Shown: in pieces, positions 51,910-60,690 of the stretch
Layout: every line of letters starts with the position of its first letter
Position numbering within the stretch: position 1 is the stretch's first letter
Source: Ruegeria discodermiae
Lineage (GTDB): Bacteria; Pseudomonadota; Alphaproteobacteria; Rhodobacterales; Rhodobacteraceae
Assembly: GCF_030758345.1 (NCBI RefSeq)
Contig: NZ_JAVAMO010000008.1
Span: 62,001 to 126,000, forward strand
Reading direction: 5' to 3'
Length of the DNA: 64,000 nt
Notes under the pieces: model-generated
What the model saw: the letters and a program-made list of their open reading frames with translations, nothing else
Databases searched by the model: none
What the model was told of the DNA's origin: nothing
Translations under genes and position numbers: made by a program

Positions 51910-52835
51910 GAAGGTTCTCCGATAAATCTATAGTTGGACTCTGACCTTTCAACCCGGCCAATCCCGCCATTTGGTAAATGAAAACCAATAATTTTCATGT
52001 GATCATGGGCAATCTGATCCAGCAGTGATATTCGCGCCGCCGCTGCTGCAACGGGGTCTTGATCGGTCCCGCTGTGCCAATCCGGCCGTTCAAAGGCCAC
52101 ATGCGGATTGCCAAGCGCGTCACCGACGATCATTGCCGGTTCGCTCCCATTGCGGAGTTCAAACGTCATATGCCCGGGCGTATGCCCATAACTCGCTCGG
52201 GCAGCGATGCCGGGCAGGATGTCCTGCCCATCGTCAAAGAGCTCAACCCGATCTTCGATCACTTCCATCCGCCGCTTGGCCCCAACCGCAAATGAAGCAA
52301 GGTCTGCACCAATCGAATCTACGGTTGATGGGTTCCACCAGTAATCCCATTCCTTGCGACCGAAATGGTGCATTGCGTTTGGGAAAAGCGGGTCATCAAA
52401 ATCATCCAATACGCCCCAGATGTGATCCGGATGAGCATGCGTGAATATGACATGCGTGACCTCTTCCGGAGACAATCCCATCGCGCTTAGCGATTCTGAA
52501 AGCTTCCCGGAGGCCGGCATGAAATCAGGTCCGGCTCCCACGTCGAACAGAACCGTATTGGTGCCGTCGCGGTAAAGGGTAACATTGCATTCCGGTTCGT
52601 ATTTGGTGAGAGTAATCGAACGTTTTGCCATCAGCTCAGTGAGCTTTGACTGAGGCATTTCGCCAAAGACCATTTCGGGAGGCAGCGACAGGTTACCATC
52701 TGATAAGGTAGAAATTTTTACTGACGAACCGAGCGATATTTCAGCAAGCGCGCGTTTTGGTGTCACGCTCATTGCTGCAAGGTACGTGGCGTGTAACATG
52801 AACGAACGACGTGAGAAATCCTGAGTAAAAGTCAT
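51906..52835 (-). CDS. Tat-exported metallo-beta-lactamase-fold hydrolase (SoxG/SoxH region)
   Basis: The 309-residue protein has a Tat-type signal (DFSRRSFMLHATYLAAM) and an intact zinc motif HAHPDH (THAHPDHIWGV), later His in GHTPGHMTF and Asp in MIVGDALGN. In Paracoccus two such hydrolases (SoxG, SoxH) close the sox cluster and influence thiol-dependent steps. A SoxR-operator-like dyad lies 5 bp upstream of its start, linking it to the sox regulon. Confidence 0.88.
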   Translation of the reverse strand: MTFTQDFSRRSFMLHATYLAAMSVTPKRALAEISLGSSVKISTLSDGNLSLPPEMVFGEMPQSKLTELMAKRSITLTKYEPECNVTLYRDGTNTVLFDVGAGPDFMPASGKLSESLSAMGLSPEEVTHVIFTHAHPDHIWGVLDDFDDPLFPNAMHHFGRKEWDYWWNPSTVDSIGADLASFAVGAKRRMEVIEDRVELFDDGQDILPGIAARASYGHTPGHMTFELRNGSEPAMIVGDALGNPHVAFERPDWHSGTDQDPVAAAAARISLLDQIAHDHMKIIGFHLPNGGIGRVERSESNYRFIGEPS

Positions 52836-52839
52836 ATAA

Positions 52840-52855
52840 AATCATTAATATGAAT
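52840..52855. promoter_or_regulatory. near copy of the soxX palindrome before the hydrolase pair
   Basis: Read on the minus strand the site is ATTCATATTAATGATT, matching 13 of 16 positions of the soxX core palindrome. It lies 5-20 bp upstream of the start at 52835 and would cover the ribosome binding or transcript start region. Confidence 0.5.
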
Positions 52856-53562
52856 GTGTATAATTGTAAACTCTGAATGAATAATACCGTGCCCAGCTGC
52901 AGGCTGCCGATAATGGACAGAACAGACACAAAGATCAGCACTGGTTTAAGAAACGGCACCGTGATGTAAAGGAACTGCTGACGCCGGGACACACCGTCTA
53001 GAGACGCGGCCTCGTATACGTCTTCGGGGATCGATTGCAGGCCGGACAGGATGATAGTCGTGTTATATCCGACCCAGCGCCAGGTCACCGCCATGATGAT
53101 CACCGCCATGGCCGAGCTTGGGTTTGACAGCCAGGCAACCTCGGGCAACCCGGTCGAGGCCAGCGAGCGAATGACGATCCCGAGATTGGCGTTGAACATC
53201 AGCCGGAAAACCGCCGCATATGCCACCTCGCTGACCACGACGGAGGCAAAGAACGCAATCCGGACAAGGCCGCGGGCCTTGAGCAATGATGAGTTCAGTG
53301 CAATCGCCAGCAACGTGGCCAGTACCATCATGACCGGCACCTGAATGGCCATCAGGATCAGCGTGTTGGTCAACGCGTTTGCGAATCCGAGATCCTGCAG
53401 CAAACGCCCCCAGTTCATCTGCGGCGCAAAGCTCTAACTGGCACCCTGCGTATTCAGCAGCGACAGCCAGGCCGAATAACCAATCGGCCAGATCCAGAAC
53501 ACGACGAAGATCGACATGAATGGGGCCAGAAAGAAATAGGCTGTGCGGGTTCTAAGCGGCAT
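52856..53562 (-). pseudogene. sugar ABC transporter permease (UgpA/MalF type), decayed
   Basis: Reading from an ATG at 53562 gives PLRTRTAYFFLAPFMSIFVVFW, GYSAWLSLLNTQGAS, a TAG stop near 53434, then a long open stretch with the permease helices and EAA loop YEAASLDGVSRRQQFLYITVPFLKPVLIF. After GSLQLGTVLFIQSLQLYTF near 52870 similarity ends and the frame runs into the neighbouring hydrolase gene, so the C-terminal 50 or so residues are gone. The intact family member is about 290-300 residues. No ATPase gene survives next to it. Confidence 0.82.
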
Positions 53563-53681
53563 ATGCGTTCAGCCGTTTCTTTTGGGCCAATCGTGGCATC
53601 CGGCCCGCCAGCTGGTAGACCGGATGACGAGGTGCTGAGAGTCGTCCCCCCTTGGGCAGGAATACCCAGGGGGGCGCCTTC

Positions 53682-54545
53682 TCATTCGACGGGCAGCCCC
53701 GTCGCCGGTGAGACCTGTTGCGCTGCTTCGGACAATGCTTCTGCAGCAGTGTCAAAGCCGCCATTCAGATACTCGAGTTGCACCCAGGTCATGGTGGTGT
53801 AGGCTTCGGTGTAATTGGGTGTGCCTCGCACCTGCATGATCTCGGGCAGTGTTTCCAGAACCGTCGCCCAGACCGCCTGATCGCCCCAGAAGGGGATCGG
53901 CTCTTGCACGTAAGGATCGTCAAGCGCCGCCAGCAGAGAGCGCACCAGTCCCTGTTCGCGCAGCATCCTGACCTGGCCTTCAGGCGTGCCAAGCGAATAG
54001 CGCAGGAACTCGAATGCCAGTTCCGGGTTTTCTGACGCCGCCGGTATGACATAGGCCGAGCCGCCGAGGTTCGCGGCGCGCGGCCCGCCTTCTTTAACCG
54101 CAGGCATCCGGTACACGCCTCAGAGCCCGGCTTGCTCTTCGGGGACGTTGGGCCGGATCGAGCCTTCATACCACCCGCCGAACATGTCGGTGGCAACGAT
54201 GCCAGCCGCTGCGGCCTGCAATTTGCCACCCCAGTCCGCGGCAGTCAGAATACCGGCGTCATACATCGCTTTGATAGTATCCAGCGTTTCTGCTCATTCC
54301 GCGCTGGCCAGCGTGATCGTGTTGCCGTCTTCCGAGAAATAGGTGCATCCGTTTTCGTGGCCGATCATCTCAAAGAACTCGACGGCCGAGTTGATCGTGG
54401 TCTGTGTCATCACGACATCCGGGTTGGCGTCCATCAGCTTTTTTTCCTGAGGCAATGAAATCGTCCCAGGTTTCGATATCGTCAGGCGAAACGCCGGCCT
54501 TGTCATAGAAATCCCCGTCCCAACCTCTCAATGGTTTTGCGATGC
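53682..54545 (-). pseudogene. sugar ABC transporter substrate-binding protein, decayed
   Basis: Successive minus-strand frames join into one extracellular binding protein: RGWDGDFYDKAGVSPDDIETW, DDFIASGKK, then LMDANPDVVMTQTTINSAVEFF, LTAADWGGKLQAAAAGIVATDMFGG, and ANLGGSAYVIPAASENPELAFEFLRY to the end at 53682. Lesions are a one-base gain in the A-run near 54445, TGA at 54294-54296 and TGA at about 54119-54121. The N-terminal third with the signal peptide is missing. It belongs with the permease pseudogene as one dead operon. Confidence 0.82.
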
Positions 54546-54566
54546 AACCCTTTCGAAGAATCCTGA

Positions 54567-54589
54567 CACTCAGTCACTCAGTCACTCAG
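54567..54589. repeat. 8-bp tandem repeat (CACTCAGT), 2.9 copies
   Basis: Two full units and a 7-base partial unit of CACTCAGT overlap the stop codon region of the LysR gene that ends at 54578. The repeat could slip and change the last codons of that gene. Confidence 0.7.
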
Positions 54590-55510
54590 ACTGGCGACAT
54601 GGCTTACGATGTGCTCGCTTCTTTTGGTAAATGCATCGACTACGAGGTTGAGTTGGTCCTTCATGGCGTTCTCTTCGCTGGAAAATAGACCCCAGTCATA
54701 CTTGATTTCTACCGCGAGCGGGCGAATTGAAACTCCTTCAATCGGCACGCCAATGGCCGTAATCGGATCGCAAATCGCGATCCCAAGACCCTCCCTCGCA
54801 GCCATCGCCGCGCTCAACGAAGAATTTGTGGCAATTTCCGAGATTGGAGTGACGCGCTTTTTTTCCAAGCTCCTGTTGATTGCACGGCGGATGCGATAGC
54901 TGTTCTCGATTGTAGCCAGCCTTTCGGTTTCGAATACCGAAAGTGGCAGCGGCGCTGGGATATCATATTGGCCGCCTTGCTTTACCACAGCGACAAGGCG
55001 TGATTCGAACCATGCCAGGCAACTCAGCTGACCGTGATCAGCCGGGAATGCTGTAAAGCCCAGATCTGCGGTGCGTTGGCGGAGCGCGTGCAGGACGCGC
55101 TCGGAGGTGGTCGTTTCGACATGAATGAAATCGGGCAGCAGGTCTGTGAGGCTCGATAGGGTAGGGGCGACAAGCCCTGCGGACATTGTTGGCGTCGCAA
55201 TAATGTCAATGGCGGCGATCCTCTCGTCACGGATCGCGTGCGCCCGCTGTGTCAGCTGCGTCAGGTTCGACATAACGCGCTGAGACTCTTCGTAAAACTT
55301 CATGCCTTTGTCTGTGAGAGATATTTTTGGTCCGTTGCGGTCAAAGAGATCGAAACCTACCCGTTTCTCCAGATCCCGTACCATCCTCGTCACGGCCGGC
55401 TGGCTCACAGACAGCACGTTTGCGGCAGCTGTCATAGATCCGCAACTGACCACTGCAGCAAAGGCCTCCACTGAGCGTATATCAGGCCGTTCATTATTCA
55501 TAGTTGACAT
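54578..55510 (-). CDS. LysR-family regulator
   Basis: The 310-residue protein has an HTH at about residues 12-70 (VEAFAAVVSCGSMTAAANVLSVSQPAVTRMVRDLEKRVGFDLFDRNG) and an effector domain with IDIIATPTMSAGLVAPTLSSL and AMAAREGLGIAICDP. This pattern resembles OccR/NocR-like and related opine-responsive regulators. It is divergent from the monooxygenase/opine-dehydrogenase operon and likely controls it. The ATG at 55501 is an alternative start. Confidence 0.9.
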   Translation of the reverse strand: MSTMNNERPDIRSVEAFAAVVSCGSMTAAANVLSVSQPAVTRMVRDLEKRVGFDLFDRNGPKISLTDKGMKFYEESQRVMSNLTQLTQRAHAIRDERIAAIDIIATPTMSAGLVAPTLSSLTDLLPDFIHVETTTSERVLHALRQRTADLGFTAFPADHGQLSCLAWFESRLVAVVKQGGQYDIPAPLPLSVFETERLATIENSYRIRRAINRSLEKKRVTPISEIATNSSLSAAMAAREGLGIAICDPITAIGVPIEGVSIRPLAVEIKYDWGLFSSEENAMKDQLNLVVDAFTKRSEHIVSHVASLSD

Positions 55511-55813
55511 AGTAGCGAGCTCATTATTACGCTTGAGTATTATCGCAGCCTAATTATGCAGATAATGCATGGCAAGGTGCTGGTATACGATAAGGGGACG
55601 ATGCAATGTTGGCTGGACCTGCGAACGCCACGGTTTACCTGTCAGGACGCGCCGCCGGACTTCTAAGGTTGTCCCGCCAGGAAACAGTCGCGTGTCAATT
55701 GCTTGCCAAAAACCATGACCGCACAAGTCGCACAGTTGGTGTATTCCCGACCCGGACCCGAACAAAGACGTACTTCTGACTCCATCACACACAGCTTTTT
55801 CAGGATGGCCTGT
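55511..55813. promoter_or_regulatory. divergent promoter region with a LysR-type dyad
   Basis: ATTAT-GCAG-ATAAT (55553-55566) is a small perfect dyad of the T-N11-A kind used by LysR proteins, 43 bp upstream of the regulator start. The rest of this 303-bp gap has open frames but none with recognisable protein character. Confidence 0.45.
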
Positions 55814-57286
55814 ATGCAGAACCAAGATCACCTCTCAATTGACTCCCTCGGTCTGTCTGCGCTGGAGGCGCGGCTAAAGGATGACCTGAGCGTGTTATGC
55901 TGGCCTGCAAAGAACTGGGTGCCTCCCAGAGATGGCGTGTCGGACGTTGTCATAATCGGCGGCGGGATGTGTGGTATGGTTGCTTGGCTGGCCTTAACAA
56001 GCGGCGGCGTTCACAACATTCGAATTCTGGATCGCGCTCCCGTGGGGTTAGAGGGACCTTGGCTTGGCTATGCGCGTATGGAGACATTGCGATCCCCCAA
56101 GACACTTACCGGTCCCGCCTTTGGTCACGGCTCATTGACGTTCCAGGCGTGGTATCGCGCGCAGTTTGGTGCAAAAGCCTGGGAAGAACTGGACAAAATC
56201 CCGCGCACTATGTGGATGGAATACCTTTGCTGGTATCGCAAGGCGCTGAATATCAACATTGAGAATGGGATCTGTGTGGACTCCGTCGAACCGGAAGGCG
56301 ATCTGCTACGTCTTACAGTGTCTGGTGCCGAAACAGGTACAATTCTGACTCGTAAGCTGGTTTTTGCCACGGGGCGCGATGGAACCGGTGGGCCTAACAT
56401 ACCGGACTTCATGGATGGTCTACCTCAGCACCTTTGGGCTCATAGCGCAGACGACATCGATTTTTCCGCCCTCAGAGACAAACGTGTGGCTGTAATTGGT
56501 GTCGGTGCATCCGCAGTGGATAACTCGGCCGAGGCGCTGGAGCATGGTGCCAAGGAAGTGCGCCATCTCATCCGGCGACAGGAAATGCCCACGATCAATA
56601 AGTTGATGGGTATTGGAAGTTACGGCTTTACTGCCGGGTTTGCCGAGCTGCCCGATGAATGGCGGTGGCGCTTCATGCAATACAGCTTCTCAACTCAAAC
56701 CCCGTCGCCGCGCGGTTCGACTCTGCGCGTCAGTCGCCATCCAAACGCTTATTTTCACTTTGGAAAAACCACAACGCGTATCGAGCAGCGTGGTGAGGGA
56801 GCCGTCATCCATTTTGCAGATGGCACATCTTACCAGGCGGACTTTGTGATCTTGGGCACCGGGTTCAACATTGATCCCATGGCGCGTACCGAGTTCGGCG
56901 ATGCCGCGGCTGAAATCCTGCTCTGGCAGGATGTATATACACCACCACCCGGAGAAGAACGCGGCGATCTCGGGCGGTTTCCCTACCTGAATACAGATTT
57001 CACATTCCGCGAAAAACAGCCGGGCAAGGCGCCATGGTTAAGCAACGTTTACTGTTTCAACTACGGCGCTTCCGCAAGCCTGGGCAAGGTAAGCGGCGAC
57101 ATTCCGGGTATCAGCGATGGCGCCGCGTGGCTTTCTAGGGCGCTGTCAGCGGCACTTTACAGTGAGGACGTCCAAACCCACTGGCAGGATCTGCTCGACT
57201 ACGACACGCCGGAACTTTTGGGCGACGAATGGGAAGCAACGGATCTTGAGACCAAATCACAGACTATAGAAGGTCAAGTTGCATGA
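55814..57286 (+). CDS. FAD/NAD(P)-binding flavin monooxygenase-like protein
   Basis: From the ATG at 55814 the product has 490 residues; AGGA lies at good spacing (ATG at 55805 is also possible). It has an FAD motif VVIIGGGMCGMVAWLAL, a second Rossmann motif RVAVIGVGASAVDNSAEAL for NADP, and FVILGTGFNIDPMA, the ATG-like motif near the C-terminus of such enzymes. It resembles class B flavin or N-hydroxylating monooxygenases. It is ATGA-coupled to the CMD-type protein, so its action is tied to the peroxidase-like pair and the opine dehydrogenase. Confidence 0.85.
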   Translation: MQNQDHLSIDSLGLSALEARLKDDLSVLCWPAKNWVPPRDGVSDVVIIGGGMCGMVAWLALTSGGVHNIRILDRAPVGLEGPWLGYARMETLRSPKTLTGPAFGHGSLTFQAWYRAQFGAKAWEELDKIPRTMWMEYLCWYRKALNINIENGICVDSVEPEGDLLRLTVSGAETGTILTRKLVFATGRDGTGGPNIPDFMDGLPQHLWAHSADDIDFSALRDKRVAVIGVGASAVDNSAEALEHGAKEVRHLIRRQEMPTINKLMGIGSYGFTAGFAELPDEWRWRFMQYSFSTQTPSPRGSTLRVSRHPNAYFHFGKTTTRIEQRGEGAVIHFADGTSYQADFVILGTGFNIDPMARTEFGDAAAEILLWQDVYTPPPGEERGDLGRFPYLNTDFTFREKQPGKAPWLSNVYCFNYGASASLGKVSGDIPGISDGAAWLSRALSAALYSEDVQTHWQDLLDYDTPELLGDEWEATDLETKSQTIEGQVA

Positions 57287-57765
57287 ACCTCTTTGAAACG
57301 ACGGTTTTGAGAAACGTCGGGGCCTCGGACGACGCCGAAGTTTCCAATGCCATTTTGGCGCGGGCCAAAGTACTGGGAATGACCCAGGATGCCGAAGATG
57401 CGGTTTTGCGCCCAAAGGACTTCGGTGCTTTTGACCACGACCTGCGCGCTGCACTTGCCGCAAGAATTGCATTTCTTGCTGGTGATGAACCGTTGGCCGC
57501 CCACTACCACGCCAACAGCAAGAACTATTCCGCGCTCACATCGCCCAGTGAGAAGGGAATTTCCGAGGGGCTCGATGAAGTTCTGAGTTTTGTCGACAAA
57601 GTCGCCAATCAAACCAAAGACATCGCGGCGGAAGACATTTCCAGGCTTCAGGCTTCGGGAGTCTCGGATGCCGATATTGTGCGGCTTTGCGAGTTGGTCG
57701 CGTTCATGGCCTTCCAGACCCGGGTGATCGCAGGGTTGCGACTGATGCAAAGGGAGGCAGCATGA
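57283..57765 (+). CDS. CMD-domain (AhpD-like) protein, Avi_7170 type
   Basis: The 160-residue, mostly helical protein has the layout of the CMD-domain family typified by Agrobacterium vitis Avi_7170: LRAALAARIAFLAGDEPLAAHY, SDADIVRLCELVAFMAFQTRVIAGLRLM. The redox CxxC motif is absent; one Cys remains. It is always found next to a peroxidase-related partner, which here follows with an ATGA overlap. It may be the non-catalytic half of a heteromer. Confidence 0.8.
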   Translation: MNLFETTVLRNVGASDDAEVSNAILARAKVLGMTQDAEDAVLRPKDFGAFDHDLRAALAARIAFLAGDEPLAAHYHANSKNYSALTSPSEKGISEGLDEVLSFVDKVANQTKDIAAEDISRLQASGVSDADIVRLCELVAFMAFQTRVIAGLRLMQREAA

Positions 57766-58349
57766 CACATATCGTAACGAAGTTCACGCGTAGCGTTCCA
57801 GATTGGCGACCGCGCGTTGTTCCCGTCAAATTGGAAGACGCCACTCCCGAACAGCTCGATGCACTAAAAGTCACCCCGTCGAACACGAAAGTGTCGGACT
57901 ACGTGCTGACACTGGCCCATGATGTCGAAAGCCTTTCGGTTCGCTCGCCACTGTTCAACGCCATCATGTACGACCGGGGTGGCATGTCTCGCGCGGAACG
58001 TGAACTTGGCGCGCTCGGGGCTTCGATGGTCAATCACTGCATCTATTGCGCCGCCGTGCATGCTGACCGCCATGCCAAGCTGGCACGGGATGAATCCGTG
58101 ACCGACGAACTTTTTGCCAAAGGTGAGCGGGCTGATCTGAACCCCAGAGATCGGGCGATTTTCGATTTCTCCCGTAAAGCTGCCGAGGCACCTCCGACCG
58201 CTGGGCCCGAGGACATTGACGCCTTGCGCAAGGCCGGGCTGTCGGGGGAAGAGATTTTCGACCTAATCCTGTCTTCAGCTTTGTTTGGCTGGGCCAATCG
58301 GTTGATGCATGTTCTGGGCGATCCGGTGCGCCAAAAGGAAACAGCATGA
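57762..58349 (+). CDS. alkylhydroperoxidase-domain protein, Avi_7169 type
   Basis: The 195-residue protein has the AhpD active-site motif CIYCAAVHADRH (CxxC with trailing His, about residues 92-103) and NPRDRAIFDFSRKAAEAP and GLSGEEIFDLILSSALFGWANRL. AhpD-like proteins reduce peroxides or act as disulfide catalysts. It probably deals with peroxide or thiol stress from the coupled flavin monooxygenase. Its start overlaps the CMD gene stop (ATGA), and its stop overlaps the next start. Confidence 0.87.
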   Translation: MTHIVTKFTRSVPDWRPRVVPVKLEDATPEQLDALKVTPSNTKVSDYVLTLAHDVESLSVRSPLFNAIMYDRGGMSRAERELGALGASMVNHCIYCAAVHADRHAKLARDESVTDELFAKGERADLNPRDRAIFDFSRKAAEAPPTAGPEDIDALRKAGLSGEEIFDLILSSALFGWANRLMHVLGDPVRQKETA

Positions 58350-59449
58350 GCGAGGCGCTTCGCATAGGAATTGCGGGGGCAGGGGCCATCGCTCTCGGCA
58401 CCGCTGCGTTGTTGTACAAAAACAGGCACGTTCCTTTGCTTTGGTCACCATCCGGCGCCGGAACCGAGATATTTGCGCGCGCGCCGTTGCAAGCCCATGG
58501 TGTCATCGAATCAGAGTTTCGCCCAAACGTTACCTCTTCCGCTCAGGAGCTCGCTGAAAGCTCCGATGCAGTGATCATTGCGCTGCCTACCTACGGGCAT
58601 AAGGCGGTCATGGACGTGCTGGCACCGCATATTCGCGATGATCAGCACGTGATCATCTCTTCGCACGCCTCTTTTGGCGCGATGTATCTCGCTCAATCTC
58701 TGGCGGCGCGCGGTATTCGCGCGCCCGTTACGGCCTGGGGCACCACCATAGTATCGGGCCGGAGACAGGAGGCTGAGGTGCGGGTCAACACGGTGCGCAA
58801 CCGGGTCGATCTTTGCACGGTACCAGAAACCGGGACCGACATCGGGCTGGAGTTTTGCAAGACCTTGTTTGGCGACCGATTTCAACCGCGAGGCGGGCTG
58901 TTGGCTATTTCGCTGTCTAACCTCAACCCACAGAACCACCTTGGCATCGCCCTCTGCAATATCACCAGAATGGAGCGTGGTGAGGACTGGAGCCAGGGCC
59001 AGAATGTCACGCCAAAGGTCGGACGGTTGTTGGAACAGTTGGACCTTGAACGTCTCGCCATCGCCAAGGCGCTGAACCTGGATGTGAAGACGATCTTCGA
59101 ACACTTTCACCAGAGTTTTCATGTCCCGCCCGCATCTGTGTCCGAGATGAATCAGCACATGCACATGCGTGGCTATGGGGGCCTTGGACCAAAAACCGCT
59201 GACAGCCGCTATGTGACGGAAGATGTTCCATATGGATTGCAGGTGACAGCGGTTCTTGGTCGGCTAACAGGCCAGCCTGCCGTCCTGCATGAAGCAGGCA
59301 TCAGAGTATTCTCGGCAATGTACGGCCGTGACTTCTCGCAGGAAAACGACCTGTTGGATGCGTTGGATCTAAACAGCTTCAGCCTGGAGGAGCTGAAGCA
59401 AGCTGCCCAAACAGGCCTTTTGAAAAAGGTGTCTGACCGGGTGTCGTGA
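58346..59449 (+). CDS. opine/octopine dehydrogenase-family protein
   Basis: The 367-residue protein has an N-terminal Rossmann motif IGIAGAGAIALGTAALLY (about 7-24) and the octopine dehydrogenase C-terminal domain with LSNLNPQNHLGIALCNITRMERGED and HMHMRGYGGLGPKTADSRYVTEDVPYGL, where the family's conserved His and Asp lie. Members make or split N-(carboxyalkyl) amino acids (opines) with NAD(P)H. Here it is probably catabolic, since it lies in an operon with an importer. Confidence 0.88.
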   Translation: MSEALRIGIAGAGAIALGTAALLYKNRHVPLLWSPSGAGTEIFARAPLQAHGVIESEFRPNVTSSAQELAESSDAVIIALPTYGHKAVMDVLAPHIRDDQHVIISSHASFGAMYLAQSLAARGIRAPVTAWGTTIVSGRRQEAEVRVNTVRNRVDLCTVPETGTDIGLEFCKTLFGDRFQPRGGLLAISLSNLNPQNHLGIALCNITRMERGEDWSQGQNVTPKVGRLLEQLDLERLAIAKALNLDVKTIFEHFHQSFHVPPASVSEMNQHMHMRGYGGLGPKTADSRYVTEDVPYGLQVTAVLGRLTGQPAVLHEAGIRVFSAMYGRDFSQENDLLDALDLNSFSLEELKQAAQTGLLKKVSDRVS

Positions 59450-59496
59450 CGCAAACAAAAATACAAACCAAAACCAACCGACAAGGAGACGTTCAA

Positions 59497-60603
59497 ATGT
59501 CCAAACTTACATTCAGCCGCCGTCGCTTTCTGGGCACCGCCGCTTTGGGCGCCACGGCTCTGGCCAGCCCTGTATACCTGCGCCGTGCCAGCGCCGGGAG
59601 TGGCGAGGTGAACATCTGGACTTACAATGACTTTGTGCCAGTCGCGTTCAAGGAGCAATTCGAGGCCGAGACCGGCATTAAGGTCAACATTCGCCTAGTG
59701 GACGACCAGGGCAAGCAGTTTAACCTGCTGGCAGCTGAAGCGCCCAATCCTACGGTGGACATCATGACAGTTGCGGGCCACCGTTTTCTGCAGTTCATCG
59801 ACAGCGATCTGTTGGCACCTTTGGATACTGACCGCCTGAGCAACTGGGGCAACATCAACCCGACGTTCTCTGAAAGCGACTGGTCAACCATAAACGGTCA
59901 CAAGTGGGGCGCACCGATCTTGTCCGGGATGGAAGTGCTGGCCTACAACACTGAAATTGTGAGCCCTGAGGAAGCCAAGAGCTGGGACGTCCTGTTCTCG
60001 GAAAAATACAAGGGCCAGACCGCGTATATCATTCAGGATATGATGTCGATCATCATGCTAAAGATGGGCTATGACGGCAATATGGTCGAATATATTGACG
60101 ACCCGGACAAAGCCGCAGCCATCGTTGAAGAGGCTAAGAATTTCCTGATTGAAAAGAAGCCGCTGGTACGAAAATACTATGACAGTGGAGCGGAGATCCA
60201 ACAGATGTTCGTCAATCAGGATATTGCGCTGGGTCACAGCTGGAATGGCCCCGCAGCTGCGCTGATCAATGACGGCTTCCCGCTGGCGATGACCATTCCG
60301 CAGGAAGGCTCCTACGGATTTGTCTACACCTACAACATTGCCAACAATGCGCCCAACGCCGACAATGCCTATACGTTCCTTGACGCCATCCTCGCGTCAC
60401 CCGAGATCGGTGCGTCAATGACCAAGGCATCAGGGTTCATCTCGACCTACAAGGATGCGTCAAACTACCTGACGGATCTTGAGAAGCAGTCGACTTCGTT
60501 TTCGGACGAAGAGCTATCTCATCTGGAATTCTTCCGGGCAGAAGCCAACGAGATGAAATACGGGCTGGTCGATCCGGCGGTGGAAGCCATCAAGGCCTCC
60601 TGA
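59497..60603 (+). CDS. ABC transporter substrate-binding protein (polyamine/opine type), Tat-exported
   Basis: From the ATG at 59497 (AAGGAGA upstream) the product has 368 residues. It starts with a Tat signal (SRRRFLGTAALGA) and has the PotD-like fold: VNIWTYNDFVPVAFKEQFEAETGIKVN, EVLAYNTEIVSPEEAKSWDVLF, ALGHSWNGPAAALINDGFPL. Ligands of this family are polyamines, opines or gamma-aminobutyrate-like compounds. A strong hairpin separates it from the permease gene. Confidence 0.92.
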   Translation: MSKLTFSRRRFLGTAALGATALASPVYLRRASAGSGEVNIWTYNDFVPVAFKEQFEAETGIKVNIRLVDDQGKQFNLLAAEAPNPTVDIMTVAGHRFLQFIDSDLLAPLDTDRLSNWGNINPTFSESDWSTINGHKWGAPILSGMEVLAYNTEIVSPEEAKSWDVLFSEKYKGQTAYIIQDMMSIIMLKMGYDGNMVEYIDDPDKAAAIVEEAKNFLIEKKPLVRKYYDSGAEIQQMFVNQDIALGHSWNGPAAALINDGFPLAMTIPQEGSYGFVYTYNIANNAPNADNAYTFLDAILASPEIGASMTKASGFISTYKDASNYLTDLEKQSTSFSDEELSHLEFFRAEANEMKYGLVDPAVEAIKAS

Positions 60604-60633
60604 GTGCCAAGCTAAGGACGATAACCTCGGCTT

Positions 60634-60653
60634 GCCCGCCACATCAGGCGGGC
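60634..60653 (+). other. hairpin between binding-protein and permease genes
   Basis: GCCCGCC-ACATCA-GGCGGGC is a perfect 7-bp stem with a 6-nt loop, 30 bp after the binding-protein stop and 37 bp before the permease start. It has the same location as the hairpins at 6985, 13663 and 28161. Confidence 0.65.
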
Positions 60654-60690
60654 GCGGTCTTCAACACAAAGCCCGAAAAGGGAAACCGCA

